The notes under the pieces: generated by a model | The model's input: the letters and a program-made list of their open reading frames with translations, nothing else | What the model was told of the DNA's origin: nothing | Database searches by the model: none | Made by a program: the position numbers and the translations under genes | Source: Methyloprofundus sp. | GTDB lineage: Bacteria; Pseudomonadota; Gammaproteobacteria; Methylococcales; Methylomonadaceae | Assembly: GCA_016592635.1 (NCBI GenBank) | Contig: AP023240.1 | Coordinates: forward strand, 3,389,630 to 3,453,629 | DNA length: 64,000 nucleotides | Reading direction: 5' to 3' | In this document: positions 38,038 through 47,302 of the stretch, piece by piece | Numbering within the stretch: the first letter of the stretch is position 1 | Layout of the letters: each line of letters begins with the position of its first letter

Positions 38038-39012
38038 ATGAAATACCTTAACCCTTTTACCGACTTTGGTTTTAAAAAGCTATTTGGCGATGAGTCCAAT
38101 AAAGATATTTTAATCGACTTTTTAAATGAATTATTGCGCGATGAGCAATCTACAATTGTTGATTTAACGTTTATCAAAAATGAGCAGCTAGGTGACCAAG
38201 AATTAGACAGGCGAGCTATTTTTGATCTTTATTGTGAAAATGAGCAAGGCGAAAAGTTTATTGTTGAATTACAAAAAACCAAACAAAACTTTTTTAAAGA
38301 CCGTAGCGTTTATTACTCCACTTTTCCCATCAGGGAGCAAGCCAAAAAAGGCGAATGGAATTATCAACTTGAAGCCGTCTATACCATTGGCATATTGGAC
38401 TTTGTTTTTGATGAAGACAAAGATGATCCTGATAAACTACTTTATAAAATCAAGCTAACAGATATTGAGACGCAAAAGATTTTCTACGACAAGTTAACGT
38501 TTGTTTATTTAGAAATGCCTAAATTTACAAAATCAATTGATGAATTAGAAAATCACTTTGACCGCTGGCTTTACGTCATACGCAACCTATCTCGCTTAGA
38601 AACCTACCCAGATCAATTACAAGAAAAGATATTTAAAAAATTTTTTAAAGTTGCTGAAATTGCACAATTAAATCAAGCAGCCCGAGCTGACTATGATCGT
38701 AGTTTGAAGTATTATTGGGATATGAATAATACCATTGACTCTGCTAAAAATGATGCCTATACCGAGGGCAGACAAGCCGGCATTGAAGATGGCTTAAAAG
38801 AAGGCAGAAAGGAGGGTAGGAAAGAAGGAATGGAGGAAGGAATCAAAGAAGGCATAAAAGAAGGAATCAAAGAAGGAATCGAGACGGGTATACGCAAAAA
38901 TGCAATAGAAACAGCCAATAAACTAAGGAATATACATTTACCAATTGAGCAGATAGCAACTGCAACCAATTTAACAATTGCAGAGCTAGAAGTATTATTT
39001 AAAAACAACTAA
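38038..39012 (+). CDS. Rpn-family PD-(D/E)XK nuclease/transposase-like protein
   Basis: The 324-residue protein begins MKYLNPFTDFGFKKLFG, the signature of Rpn recombination-promoting nucleases (often annotated PD-(D/E)XK nuclease family transposase). Nuclease residues are plausibly the D and E-x-Q of RRAIFDLYCENEQGEKFIVELQK. The C-terminus has a low-complexity run of K-E-G repeats (residues ~251-282) then a helical end. Such genes are often multicopy and horizontally moved. No terminal repeats are visible. Confidence 0.82.
   Translation: MKYLNPFTDFGFKKLFGDESNKDILIDFLNELLRDEQSTIVDLTFIKNEQLGDQELDRRAIFDLYCENEQGEKFIVELQKTKQNFFKDRSVYYSTFPIREQAKKGEWNYQLEAVYTIGILDFVFDEDKDDPDKLLYKIKLTDIETQKIFYDKLTFVYLEMPKFTKSIDELENHFDRWLYVIRNLSRLETYPDQLQEKIFKKFFKVAEIAQLNQAARADYDRSLKYYWDMNNTIDSAKNDAYTEGRQAGIEDGLKEGRKEGRKEGMEEGIKEGIKEGIKEGIETGIRKNAIETANKLRNIHLPIEQIATATNLTIAELEVLFKNN
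38794..38880 (+). repeat. In-frame GAAGGAATCAAA-type tandem repeats inside the Rpn gene
   Basis: About seven imperfect 12-base units encode K-E-G-x repeats. The length is a multiple of three, so changes in copy number would alter protein length without frameshift. This tract is common in the family. Confidence 0.6.
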
Positions 39013-39034
39013 TTACTGTTGCCCCTACCCAATC

Positions 39035-39784
39035 ATGCCCATTACCTATCGCCCTGCAATATTGGCCACACTCTCCATTGCTGCTTTCTTATTGCTCTGG
39101 CAAGGACTAGCCCACTATTTAAATACAGCAACCTTACCGACTCCCATGGTGGTTATCAACGTACTTATGCAAGAAATAAGTACAGGACAGTTGCCGCACC
39201 ATTTAGGCATAACCCTCTATCGCTTGCTGCTCAGCTTTAGTATTGCCATGTCCCTTGGCTGTGTTATCGGTATTATTTTAGGGCGACACAAACAATTAGA
39301 TTATTTTTTCGATAATTGGCTGGTCATTTTCCTCAACATCCCTGCTCTTGTGACGATTATTTTATGCTATGTTTGGTTTGGACTAGTGGAATCAGCGGCT
39401 ATTCTTGCAGTAATCATTAACAAGCTACCCAATGTTATTGTCACTATTCGTGAAGGGACTCGCGCCCTAGATCCCGAATTATTAAACATGGCAAAATGTT
39501 ACCGTTTTGGTCGTATTAAAACCTTACGCCATGTTATTTGGCCGCAGCTCCACCCCTTTGTCATGGCAGCAACACGCTCAGGCTTGGCTCTCATATGGAA
39601 AATTGTCTTAGTCGTAGAGATGCTGGGACGTAGTGACGGCATGGGCTATCAATTACACCTATTTTTTCAGTTATTTGATGTGACTAGCATCCTAGCCTAC
39701 ACAGTTGCTTTTATTACCGTAATTCAAGGTATTGAGTTATTAATACTCAAACCTATGGATAAACACGCACAAAGGTGGCGCTAA
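39035..39784 (+). CDS. ABC transporter permease (nitrate/sulfonate/taurine type)
   Basis: The 249-residue protein has six predicted membrane helices and the cytoplasmic EAA-like loop REGTRALDPELLNMAKCYRFGRIKTL, fitting SsuC/TauC/NrtB permeases. It is coupled to the ATPase gene (stop 39784, start 39786). No substrate-binding protein gene is adjacent. The substrate is unknown. Confidence 0.85.
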   Translation: MPITYRPAILATLSIAAFLLLWQGLAHYLNTATLPTPMVVINVLMQEISTGQLPHHLGITLYRLLLSFSIAMSLGCVIGIILGRHKQLDYFFDNWLVIFLNIPALVTIILCYVWFGLVESAAILAVIINKLPNVIVTIREGTRALDPELLNMAKCYRFGRIKTLRHVIWPQLHPFVMAATRSGLALIWKIVLVVEMLGRSDGMGYQLHLFFQLFDVTSILAYTVAFITVIQGIELLILKPMDKHAQRWR

Positions 39785-39785
39785 A

Positions 39786-40520
39786 ATGAGTAATATTATT
39801 ATTCATATAGAGGATAAGTCTTACTCAACCACAGCGGATAATAGCCGCAAACAAGTGATTAAAGACTTACAGTTAACACTACAAAAACATGAATTTGTCT
39901 GTTTAGTTGGTGCTTCTGGTTGTGGCAAGACCACCCTATTAAATATTTTGGCTGGTTTAGACACTGAGTATTCTGGTTCAGTTACATTCAGCAATCAACA
40001 AGTCAACCCCAAAGTTGGCTATGTATTTCAAAATCCTCGCCTACTACCTTGGCGTACTGTTCAGGAAAATATAGAACTTGCCGCCAACCCTAGCAAAGAG
40101 GCCACAGAATTTTTATTAGATAGTATGGGGCTAGCCACAGAAAAAGACACTTACCCTGCACACTTATCTTTAGGCATGAGCCGTCGGGTATCCATTATAA
40201 GAGCCTTTGCTGCTGACCCTGATTTATTATTAATGGATGAACCCTTTGTTTCACTTGATCCGCCAACAGCACGTCAAGTGCGCCAGTTACTAATGGAGTT
40301 ATGGCTAAAACGCCCCCACAAAGTTTTATTCGTTACCCATGATTTAAGGGAGGCAATTGCTATTGCAGATCATATTGTTTTTCTTGATAAGGAACCAATG
40401 TCCATTATTACCGAGGTCCCAGTGTCACTATCCAGAGAAGCAAGAAATGATACTGCTCGTATCGCACAGTTCAAACAACAGTTATTTATTGATTATCCTG
40501 AAATAACTACGTTATTATAA
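39786..40520 (+). CDS. ABC transporter ATP-binding protein
   Basis: The 244-residue protein has Walker A GASGCGKTT, Q-loop (VFQNPRLLPWRTV), Walker B LLLMDEPFVSLD and switch His (VTHDLREA). The signature motif reads LSLGMSRR instead of LSGGQ, an uncommon change in this family. It works with the preceding permease as an anion importer of the SsuB/TauB/NrtD group. Activity is likely, though the altered signature deserves note. Confidence 0.87.
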   Translation: MSNIIIHIEDKSYSTTADNSRKQVIKDLQLTLQKHEFVCLVGASGCGKTTLLNILAGLDTEYSGSVTFSNQQVNPKVGYVFQNPRLLPWRTVQENIELAANPSKEATEFLLDSMGLATEKDTYPAHLSLGMSRRVSIIRAFAADPDLLLMDEPFVSLDPPTARQVRQLLMELWLKRPHKVLFVTHDLREAIAIADHIVFLDKEPMSIITEVPVSLSREARNDTARIAQFKQQLFIDYPEITTLL

Positions 40521-40569
40521 GCACTCTGTTGCAGAACAATTTATAACAATACACGGAGAACGAGGTTAT

Positions 40570-40800
40570 ATGAAATCACCATTTATTAGCAGCGCACTAA
40601 TAGCAGCCATCACATTAATCCCTAGCATCAGTATGGCTAATCGTGACGATGCAAAATACCCAGCTGCAAACTTTCAACCTAAAGTCATTTACTTGGATAA
40701 AGAAGCTGCTGCCGCATCGAAACAAACTTTCGGTAAAAAGTCTGTTTATGACCCAAAATACCCTGCAGCAAATTTTGAGCCTAAGGTCATTTATCCATAG
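40570..40800 (+). CDS. Small exported protein with a duplicated 15-residue motif
   Basis: The 76-residue protein has a signal peptide 1-23 (cleavage after SMA) followed by a mature part of ~53 residues holding two near-identical units, DAKYPAANFQPKVIY (27-41) and DPKYPAANFEPKVIY (61-75), joined by an Ala/Lys linker. GAGG precedes ATG 40570. It follows the ABC genes by 49 bp and precedes a terminator, so it is probably in the same operon. I recognise no family; a small periplasmic partner of the transporter is a guess. Confidence 0.7.
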   Translation: MKSPFISSALIAAITLIPSISMANRDDAKYPAANFQPKVIYLDKEAAAASKQTFGKKSVYDPKYPAANFEPKVIYP

Positions 40801-40818
40801 TTCAAACAGTAATGTTCC

Positions 40819-40869
40819 CTACCTACTATATTTTTCATTTTGTTAAGGCTAGGTAGGTAGATAAATTTT
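40819..40869 (+). terminator. Terminator of the ABC transporter operon
   Basis: CTACCTAC (40819-40826) pairs with GTAGGTAG (40853-40860), followed by ATAAATTTTTTT. It lies 20 bases after the small exported gene. Confidence 0.65.
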
Positions 40870-40872
40870 TTT

Positions 40873-40921
40873 AAATAACGTTATCCTGACAATGAGATTT
40901 TTCTAACTGATAGCGTTATTT
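40873..40921. terminator. Hairpin downstream of flgK
   Basis: AAATAACGTTATC (40873-40885) pairs with GATAGCGTTATTT (40909-40921) with one mismatch. It lies 20 bases past the flgK stop on the minus strand and probably ends the flagellar transcript. The leftward T-rich flank is shared with the opposing terminator. Confidence 0.55.
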
Positions 40922-40941
40922 AATAACGCGTAATAATAAAC

Positions 40942-42672
40942 TTATCTTACCGCACCTATTAGAGAATCAAATAACGTACTAGCGGTAGAAATAGCTTGCG
41001 CAGCCGCTTGATAAGACTGTTGAAATTTAATCAAGTTAGCCGCTTCCTCATCTAAATTTACACCTGATATATTCTCCCGTGCCTCAGTTGCTCTGTATAA
41101 CAAACTCTCTTGCGCAGAAGCACTAATATTAGCTGCATGTGTTGCACCACCTACTTTAGAGACTACTTGCCCGAATGCCTCTTGAAAGCTAGCCGTACCA
41201 CCAAACATACTTGAGTTGCTTGCCAAGGCAGCCAAACTTAATGCATTTCTATTATCACCAGGCATCGCGCCAACAAAGACACTAACAACGCCTGTTACAG
41301 GGTCTGTTTCCACATTGGTTGCTGCTGCTATTTGCCGTGGATCCGTAATATTCATAGCAATGTCTTTTGCGGCCTGAAAGGTGGGACGAATAAAAAACTG
41401 GTCATCTACGGCAGGTGTCGCATCAAGCTCCAAAGTAATCCCGGGCAAAACATCAGGTGGTGTTGCGGTTAATGTAATCGGTGCAGGACCTGCTGAGGCG
41501 GTTAAGGTAATCACTGAATCATCACTCATGCGCATCAATGTATACGCACCATCATAAGTCAGTAAATAATCACTGGTATCAATATCAGTACTGGTAATAT
41601 CAAACGCGGCAGTAGCCGTTGCCACGCCTGTGTTAGTCGTCAACGCCATCACAGGTACTTCCGCAACCCCTGTAAATTTAAAGAAATCTTGCCCTGGATT
41701 ACCATTACCATCTAAGTCATAGCCTGCCGCATGCACACTATTAACCTCTATGGCAATCGCTGCTGCTACCGCCCCTACTTTTTGTTGCGCAGGATCCAAT
41801 ATTTCATCACGAAAACGTAAGGTACCAGCAAGTTTGCCACCCTTGATTTGGCTAGTAATCAATAGCGGTCCACCCTTTTCAGGGCGCAAAGTAATATCAA
41901 GTTTGGTTGGATCAAATTCATTGCCTTGCACACCCAACTTAGAAGCTTTCCCATCAATAACCAAAGGTTGCCCATTACTTAGCAACACTGTCATCATGCC
42001 ATTGGCCTGTGGCACCACGGAAATATCAACCAACTCGGCCAATTGATTTAAAACATGGTCACGCTCATCCAATAAATCATTAGGTTGCTGCTGTCCATTT
42101 GCTCGACCAAGGTCAGCACTTATTCTTTTATTTAAATCGGCAAGCGTTTCAGTATAAGTATTAATCGTATTGGTCATCGTGCTTATATCAGAGTTAACTT
42201 GATTACGTAACTCCTCAAAGCGCGCATTAGTCAAACCAAAGCGCTGTGTTAAACTATCACCCTCAATTAACATCACTTCTCTGGCAGCAATATCACTGGG
42301 ATCATTTGCCACATCGTTGACTGCATTAAAGAAACTTTGAATTGCTGGATCCATCCCTGTACTCGGGTCAGCCAATAAATTATCTACTTGTGCAGCAAAG
42401 CTTTTAAATGCTTCCACTTCGCCAAAAGCCGAATTACTGGAGCGTAGTTGCCCTGTAATAAACTGGTCATAGCTTCTGGCAATATTAGTGACTTTAACAC
42501 CCGTACCGACATAACCGCCGCCCGTACGCTCAGGTAAGTTAGCCACCAACTCAACCCGCTGCCGACTATAGCCCTCAGTATTAACATTAGCTATATTATT
42601 ACTAGTCGTTTCAATAGATCGTTGAAACGCCATTAAGCCCGATACTGCTGTACCTAAAATACCACTTGCCAT
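40942..42672 (-). CDS. flgK: Flagellar hook-associated protein 1
   Basis: The 576-residue protein has the FlgK N-terminus (LGTAVSGLMAFQRSIETTSNNIANVNTEGYSRQRVE) and C-terminus (NLDEEAANLIKFQQSYQAAAQAISTASTLFDSLI) that pack as the coiled-coil core of the hook-filament junction. The middle is variable and somewhat Asp/Thr-rich. It is last of the rod/hook run, four bases after flgJ. Confidence 0.95.
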   Translation of the reverse strand: MASGILGTAVSGLMAFQRSIETTSNNIANVNTEGYSRQRVELVANLPERTGGGYVGTGVKVTNIARSYDQFITGQLRSSNSAFGEVEAFKSFAAQVDNLLADPSTGMDPAIQSFFNAVNDVANDPSDIAAREVMLIEGDSLTQRFGLTNARFEELRNQVNSDISTMTNTINTYTETLADLNKRISADLGRANGQQQPNDLLDERDHVLNQLAELVDISVVPQANGMMTVLLSNGQPLVIDGKASKLGVQGNEFDPTKLDITLRPEKGGPLLITSQIKGGKLAGTLRFRDEILDPAQQKVGAVAAAIAIEVNSVHAAGYDLDGNGNPGQDFFKFTGVAEVPVMALTTNTGVATATAAFDITSTDIDTSDYLLTYDGAYTLMRMSDDSVITLTASAGPAPITLTATPPDVLPGITLELDATPAVDDQFFIRPTFQAAKDIAMNITDPRQIAAATNVETDPVTGVVSVFVGAMPGDNRNALSLAALASNSSMFGGTASFQEAFGQVVSKVGGATHAANISASAQESLLYRATEARENISGVNLDEEAANLIKFQQSYQAAAQAISTASTLFDSLIGAVR

Positions 42673-42676
42673 CTCG

Positions 42677-43639
42677 CTACTCCTTCACGCCTTCAGCCAT
42701 AGCAATCAACTTATCCAAACTCGACAAAGCCTCACTATGATAAATACGCATTACTTTATTTGCATACACAGGGTCAGTTGCATAACCTGCTGCTTGTAAT
42801 TCATGCATATATTGTTCCGGTTCGCCATGTTGTTTTAGGGCTTGCTGATAACGCGGATTTTCTTTGATAAAACGCACATAATCATTAAAACTATCTTGAT
42901 AACTATCATAGGCTCTAAAGCGTGCTTTCTCTTGCCTGGCAACGCCTCCTTTATCATATTCCAAAGTATTGATAGCTGCTTGTTTACCCGTCCAATTATT
43001 ATGTGCTTTGATATTAAATAGATTAAAGCTGCTTTGCCCATCTGTCATTTTTATGACACTCTTTCCCCAACCTGTTTCCAATGCAGCTTGTGCCAATAAG
43101 ACTTTAGCATCAACACCTAAATCTTTAGCTGCTTGCGTAGCCGCAGCTTTTAACTCCCTGACAAAATCTTGTGGTGAATTAATTTCAGATAATTTAATAC
43201 CTCTAGCAATAGCAGGCGCTATCGGTTGAGCTTTATCAACCTTAACGTCAACAGGTTTTGCTTTGATTGGCTCAGCAAGCATTACCGGCCTTGCCTGATA
43301 ATCAGCAAGCCCTAATTTATCCTGTACATTATATTGTTGAGGGCTTAATTGACGCTCAATTAAAGCAGCCAAGCCGATACCAGGCTCACCCGCCAAATGG
43401 ACAGACAACTGTTGATCATGCATTTCCTGATAAAATTTACTTTGATCATTATCTAAAATACCGCCTTCAGAACCACCCGCCTCACGCATACTTTTCAAGA
43501 CCATGCCGATAAACACCGACTCAAATTGGCGCGCTACTTCTTTAATCGCTGCAGGTGTTTGCTGCTTTGCTTCCAACTTTAACTTGGCAAGACCATTAAA
43601 ATCAGTATAAACATCAGCAGAAGCTACATTATCTAACAT
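42677..43639 (-). CDS. flgJ: Flagellar rod assembly muramidase FlgJ
   Basis: The 320-residue protein has an N-terminal rod-binding domain at ~25-105 (ARQFESVFIGMVLKSMREA) and a C-terminal glucosaminidase domain at ~165-315 (LLAQAALETGWGKSVIK, NLFNIKAHNNWTG) that opens peptidoglycan for the rod. The dual-domain architecture is typical of beta- and gammaproteobacteria. It lies between flgI and flgK with short gaps. Confidence 0.94.
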   Translation of the reverse strand: MLDNVASADVYTDFNGLAKLKLEAKQQTPAAIKEVARQFESVFIGMVLKSMREAGGSEGGILDNDQSKFYQEMHDQQLSVHLAGEPGIGLAALIERQLSPQQYNVQDKLGLADYQARPVMLAEPIKAKPVDVKVDKAQPIAPAIARGIKLSEINSPQDFVRELKAAATQAAKDLGVDAKVLLAQAALETGWGKSVIKMTDGQSSFNLFNIKAHNNWTGKQAAINTLEYDKGGVARQEKARFRAYDSYQDSFNDYVRFIKENPRYQQALKQHGEPEQYMHELQAAGYATDPVYANKVMRIYHSEALSSLDKLIAMAEGVKE

Positions 43640-43656
43640 CAGCCTTCCTCCAACCC

Positions 43657-44772
43657 TTAAATAATAATCAACTCAGCACGTAAGGCACCAGCGGCCTTTA
43701 ATGCTTCTAAAATAGCGACTAAATCACTAGGAGCTGCCCCCACATTGTTGACTGCACGTACAATCTCATCAAGTGATACACCTGGGTTAAACAAAAACAT
43801 ACGATTATTTTCTTCAGTCACATCAACCTCAGACTGTGGCGTCACTACAGTCGCACCAGCAGCACCGCCTATGACTGGCGCATTAGGTTGACTCACTTGC
43901 AAATTCTCACTCACCGTTACTGTCAAACTACCATGCGATACCGCAACTGGTTGTACCCGCACCATATTATTAATAACGACGGTACCCGTACGGGAGTTAA
44001 CAATAATTCTGGCAGGTGCATCATCAGGATGCACCATGATATTTTCCAGCATAGAGACAAAAGTCACCCGCTGGCCAATATCTAAAGGCGCACTTACCCT
44101 TACAGATGCAGCATCTGCTGCTTTTGCGGTGCCCTCACCCAATAGGCGATTAATGGCCTGTACCATACGGTTCGCAGTGGTAAAGTCTGCATTATGTAAA
44201 TTGAACACCACTTCTTTTCCCGAAGAAAACGGGTTGGGCACACTACGTTCCACCGTAGCACCATTAGCAATACGGCCAACAGCAGGATTATTAACCGTGA
44301 TTCTCGAACCATCCTGGCCAGAAGCGGATAAACCTCCCACCACCAAATTGCCTTGTGCCATGGCATAAACTTGCCCATCCGCCCCTTTTAAGGGTGACAT
44401 TAACAATGATCCGCCCCGTAAACTTTTCGCATCCCCAATAGAAGAGACAGTCACATCAATTTTCTGTCCTGGTTTAATAAAAGCTGGCAATTCAGCATGT
44501 ATTGCCACAGCGGCAATATTTTTTGCTTTCGGATCAACCCCAGCAGGGAAGTTGATACCTAACCTAGCCAACATTGCCCGTAAAGATTGCCCTGTAAACT
44601 TGGTTTTATCACCTGTCGTATTAAGTCCAACCACTAAGCCATAGCCTACTAACTGGTTACTTCTGACACCACTTATATCGGCTAAATCTTTCACTCTTTC
44701 CGCATAGGCAGCATTAATATTGGCCAGCAACACACAACTCAATAGTAATATTTTTATCATCACTTTGTTCAT
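43657..44772 (-). CDS. flgI: Flagellar P-ring protein
   Basis: From ATG 44772, with GGAGG five bases upstream, the protein has 371 residues: signal peptide (ending NAAYAER), then [29 protein letters not shown], the family signature, through to the conserved C-terminus ([30 protein letters not shown]). It forms the periplasmic P-ring around the rod. An upstream start at 44790 would overlap flgH and is rejected. Confidence 0.94.
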   Translation of the reverse strand: MNKVMIKILLLSCVLLANINAAYAERVKDLADISGVRSNQLVGYGLVVGLNTTGDKTKFTGQSLRAMLARLGINFPAGVDPKAKNIAAVAIHAELPAFIKPGQKIDVTVSSIGDAKSLRGGSLLMSPLKGADGQVYAMAQGNLVVGGLSASGQDGSRITVNNPAVGRIANGATVERSVPNPFSSGKEVVFNLHNADFTTANRMVQAINRLLGEGTAKAADAASVRVSAPLDIGQRVTFVSMLENIMVHPDDAPARIIVNSRTGTVVINNMVRVQPVAVSHGSLTVTVSENLQVSQPNAPVIGGAAGATVVTPQSEVDVTEENNRMFLFNPGVSLDEIVRAVNNVGAAPSDLVAILEALKAAGALRAELIII

Positions 44773-44786
44773 TTCAGCCTCCGCCA

Positions 44787-45458
44787 TCAAAATGGAAATA
44801 ACCAGTGCATAAAGGTACGACTAAACCAGCCTGGACGACTAGCATCGGCAATCACGCCATCACCTGTATACATAATGGTTGCATCCGCTAATTGGCTGGA
44901 CTGAATCTGATTAGAGGCATCAATATCGATAGAGCGAATGATGCCTGAAACTCGAATATATTCATTACCTTGATTCAATGACACCCGTTTTTCACCACGT
45001 ACTTTTAAATTACCATTCGGCAAAACATCTACCACACTAACGGTAATACTGCCTGTCAAACTATTGCTTTGATTCGACTGACCATTACCCAATAAATTAC
45101 GCTTTGCAGTTACCTGATTATCTAGGGCTCCACCCATAAATACACTGGGATCCATACCATAAAGCTTGGGGACAGTAACTGAAATATCGGTATCCTTATT
45201 GACATTAATATCGGCAGCCTTTTTTGCCTGCATCCGCTCATCAAACAAAATAGTAATAATATCGCCTACGCGGCGTGCAATCTGATCTTCAAATAAACGC
45301 ATATCATAATTTGCCTGATAGATAGAGCCTGAGTTATGCATTGGTGGCCGTAAAGCTTCTGGCCGAACTGGAGCAAACTCAGGATCACGGTCAGGCAGGG
45401 TTTCACACCCCACCAACCCTATACACATCAATAATAAACTCATTTTTAAGTATTTCAT
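44787..45458 (-). CDS. flgH: Flagellar L-ring lipoprotein
   Basis: The protein has lipobox CIGLVGC, a short linker and the FlgH core ([27 protein letters not shown]..., [50 protein letters not shown]). It forms the outer-membrane L-ring. The start is uncertain: ATG 45458 is chosen; a TTG at 45470 adds four residues. Confidence 0.92.
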   Translation of the reverse strand: MKYLKMSLLLMCIGLVGCETLPDRDPEFAPVRPEALRPPMHNSGSIYQANYDMRLFEDQIARRVGDIITILFDERMQAKKAADINVNKDTDISVTVPKLYGMDPSVFMGGALDNQVTAKRNLLGNGQSNQSNSLTGSITVSVVDVLPNGNLKVRGEKRVSLNQGNEYIRVSGIIRSIDIDASNQIQSSQLADATIMYTGDGVIADASRPGWFSRTFMHWLFPF

Positions 45459-45472
45459 GACCTTACCCAAGC

Positions 45473-46261
45473 TTAAAGTTGTTGCGTCACATAAGAAAGC
45501 ATCTCATCAGTAGTCGAAATAGCTTTGGAATTCATCTCATAAGCCCGTTGAGTCTCAATCATATTGACTAACTCTTCCACCACATTCACATTCGAAGTTT
45601 CCAATGCTCCTTGGTTAAGCGTACCCAGTTCATTTTGACCTGGTGTACCAATTGTTGGTGCCCCACTCGCAATTGACTCACGATACATATTCTCTCCAAT
45701 CGGTTCCAACCCTGCCGGATTGACAAAACTGACTGTCTGAATTTGACCAACTTGAGCTAATGTCGGGCTGCCAGGTTGCAATACCGATACCGTACCATCC
45801 CGACCAATGGTAATACTGATTGCATCTTCAGGAATGGTAATGGCAGGCTCCAAAGTCATACCATTAGCATTCACCATTTCGCCAGTAGAGCTTAATTTAA
45901 ACGAACCGTCCCGAGTATAATTAATATCACCATTAGGCATCAAAATCTGCAAAAAACCACGCCCTTGAATAGCAACATCTAAAGAATTATCAGTCTGCTG
46001 AATATTACCTTGAGTATGCATTTTTTCAGTTGCTACAACCTTAACCCCAGTACCTAATTGTAAACCTGTCGGCAACTCAGTGTCCTGTGAAGAATTAGCC
46101 CCTACTTGCCGTACATTTTGATACAACAAATCCTCAAAGACAGGCCGGCTCTTTTTAAACCCAGTGGTATTTACATTAGCCAAGTTATTGGAAATAACAG
46201 CCATTCGTGTTTGCTGGGCATCCAAACCTGTTTTTGCCACCCATAGTGATCGCTCAGTCAT
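45473..46261 (-). CDS. flgG: Flagellar distal rod protein
   Basis: The 262-residue protein has N-terminus [36 protein letters not shown] and C-terminus [40 protein letters not shown], diagnostic of FlgG. GAGGAG precedes ATG 46261. It is separated from flgF by ~1 kb of mobile-element debris, and a sigma54-like site lies 37 bases upstream, so it may be transcribed separately. Confidence 0.95.
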   Translation of the reverse strand: MTERSLWVAKTGLDAQQTRMAVISNNLANVNTTGFKKSRPVFEDLLYQNVRQVGANSSQDTELPTGLQLGTGVKVVATEKMHTQGNIQQTDNSLDVAIQGRGFLQILMPNGDINYTRDGSFKLSSTGEMVNANGMTLEPAITIPEDAISITIGRDGTVSVLQPGSPTLAQVGQIQTVSFVNPAGLEPIGENMYRESIASGAPTIGTPGQNELGTLNQGALETSNVNVVEELVNMIETQRAYEMNSKAISTTDEMLSYVTQQL

Positions 46262-46297
46262 GATAAGCTCCTCTTTTTTGACGCTTACATAAATTAA

Positions 46298-46314
46298 TGC
46301 ATGTTTTATGCCAT
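46298..46314 (-). promoter_or_regulatory. Candidate sigma54 promoter before flgG
   Basis: On the minus strand, ATGGCATA-AAAC-ATGCA matches the RpoN consensus at GG, CA, GC and flanking positions with correct spacing. It sits between flgG and the IS3 remnant and could drive flgGHIJK independently. Confidence 0.5.
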
Positions 46315-46344
46315 AAAATATTTTGTCAAAAAATACCTATTATC

Positions 46345-47103
46345 GATGCTTGGAATGAAAGTGCGTTATCCGAAGAAATTCAAAGTAACGACGGCTAGCC
46401 ACCCTCATGATGCCATCTCAACCAGCACGCTGGATCGTCAGTTTACTGTCGAATCACAAAATGAAAAAATGAAGCGCGAATAACCGATATAACTTATGTT
46501 TGGATTTTTGAAGGCTGGGTTTATGTGGTAGTGGCGATTGATTTGTGTTCACATCAAGTAGTCGGCTGGGCCATTAACGAGCATATGCTTACCACGCTTT
46601 GTGTAGAAACTATGCAAAAGCTTTCTGGTGCAGAAAACAGAACCTAGGTTGCTGCATCATTCCGACCGTAGCAGCCAATATGCAAGTATAGAATATCGCA
46701 ATCACTTGGAGAGCGTGAAAATGAAGCAAAGCATAAGCCAAAAAGGTAATTTCTGGGATAATGGCTCTACAAAACTATTTTTTCGAAGCTTTAAATACAA
46801 GCAATTAAATCATGAAACTGAAGTTTCCCAGTTTTTAGGGGGTATATAGGCGGATAGGGGTATTTTTTAATGGGTTTGCCACATTGCACGCAAGGCCTAA
46901 TTAAAATCATATAGCCCATATATCACTGAACTTGGTTTCTCAATAATTGGGAAACTTCAGTCATGAAAGATTCAGAACTAAAGAGGCAGAAAAACTAAGT
47001 ATTATTGATGTGTGACTTTTTATACTGGTAAACGTATGCACTCAACTCTGAGCGATAAATCACCATTCAGTATTAAAAAAATTTTTAATCATTACAGCTT
47101 AAC
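46345..47103 (+). pseudogene. IS3-family orfB remnant, interrupted by a MITE
   Basis: Fragments in several frames match an IS3-type transposase: RYPKKFKVTT...RQFTVESQNEK (46345-46475), ITDITYVWIFEGWVYVVVAIDLCSHQVVGWAI (from ~46484), LLHHSDRSSQYAS...KGNFWDN (46650-46770) and FYTGKRMHSTL (~47020-47060). Frameshifts separate the pieces, and the catalytic Glu of the last motif is replaced by Lys (NGSTKLFF). orfA is absent. The 143-bp MITE at 46818-46960 splits the 3' part. It cannot encode an active transposase. Confidence 0.75.
46818..46960. mobile_element. 143-bp MITE with 13-bp terminal inverted repeats
   Basis: The ends CTGAAGTTTCCCA (46818-46830) and TGGGAAACTTCAG (46948-46960) are perfect inverted repeats, flanked by the 8-bp direct repeat TCATGAAA (46810-46817 and 46961-46968). 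The first ~120 bp match, at roughly 90% by eye, the right end of the IS at 53803-55460, which has the same ends and also an 8-bp duplication. It encodes nothing and was presumably mobilised by that IS's transposase. Confidence 0.85.
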
Positions 47104-47302
47104 ATTGCTTGTCAATCCGTAATATCTAACGACACCCGAATCAGCAACTTATTAAACCCTTTTTTATACCTTTTCACTTGAGAATTCAATTCTGCCCAAA
47201 CCAACCTAGCCAGGAACTAGAAAAAACCTAGCTAATAACATTATTTAAAAATGCGATTCAAAGCAATCAACCCATACCTATCAATTACTTAATGAAAGCG
47301 CC

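Noticed and set aside
38794-38880. Tandem repeats as a CRISPR array
   Set aside because: Units are contiguous 12-mers without spacers and encode in-frame KEG repeats of the Rpn protein.
46628-46849. 73-codon frame as an independent gene
   Set aside because: It is a piece of the decayed IS3 transposase that runs into the MITE end.
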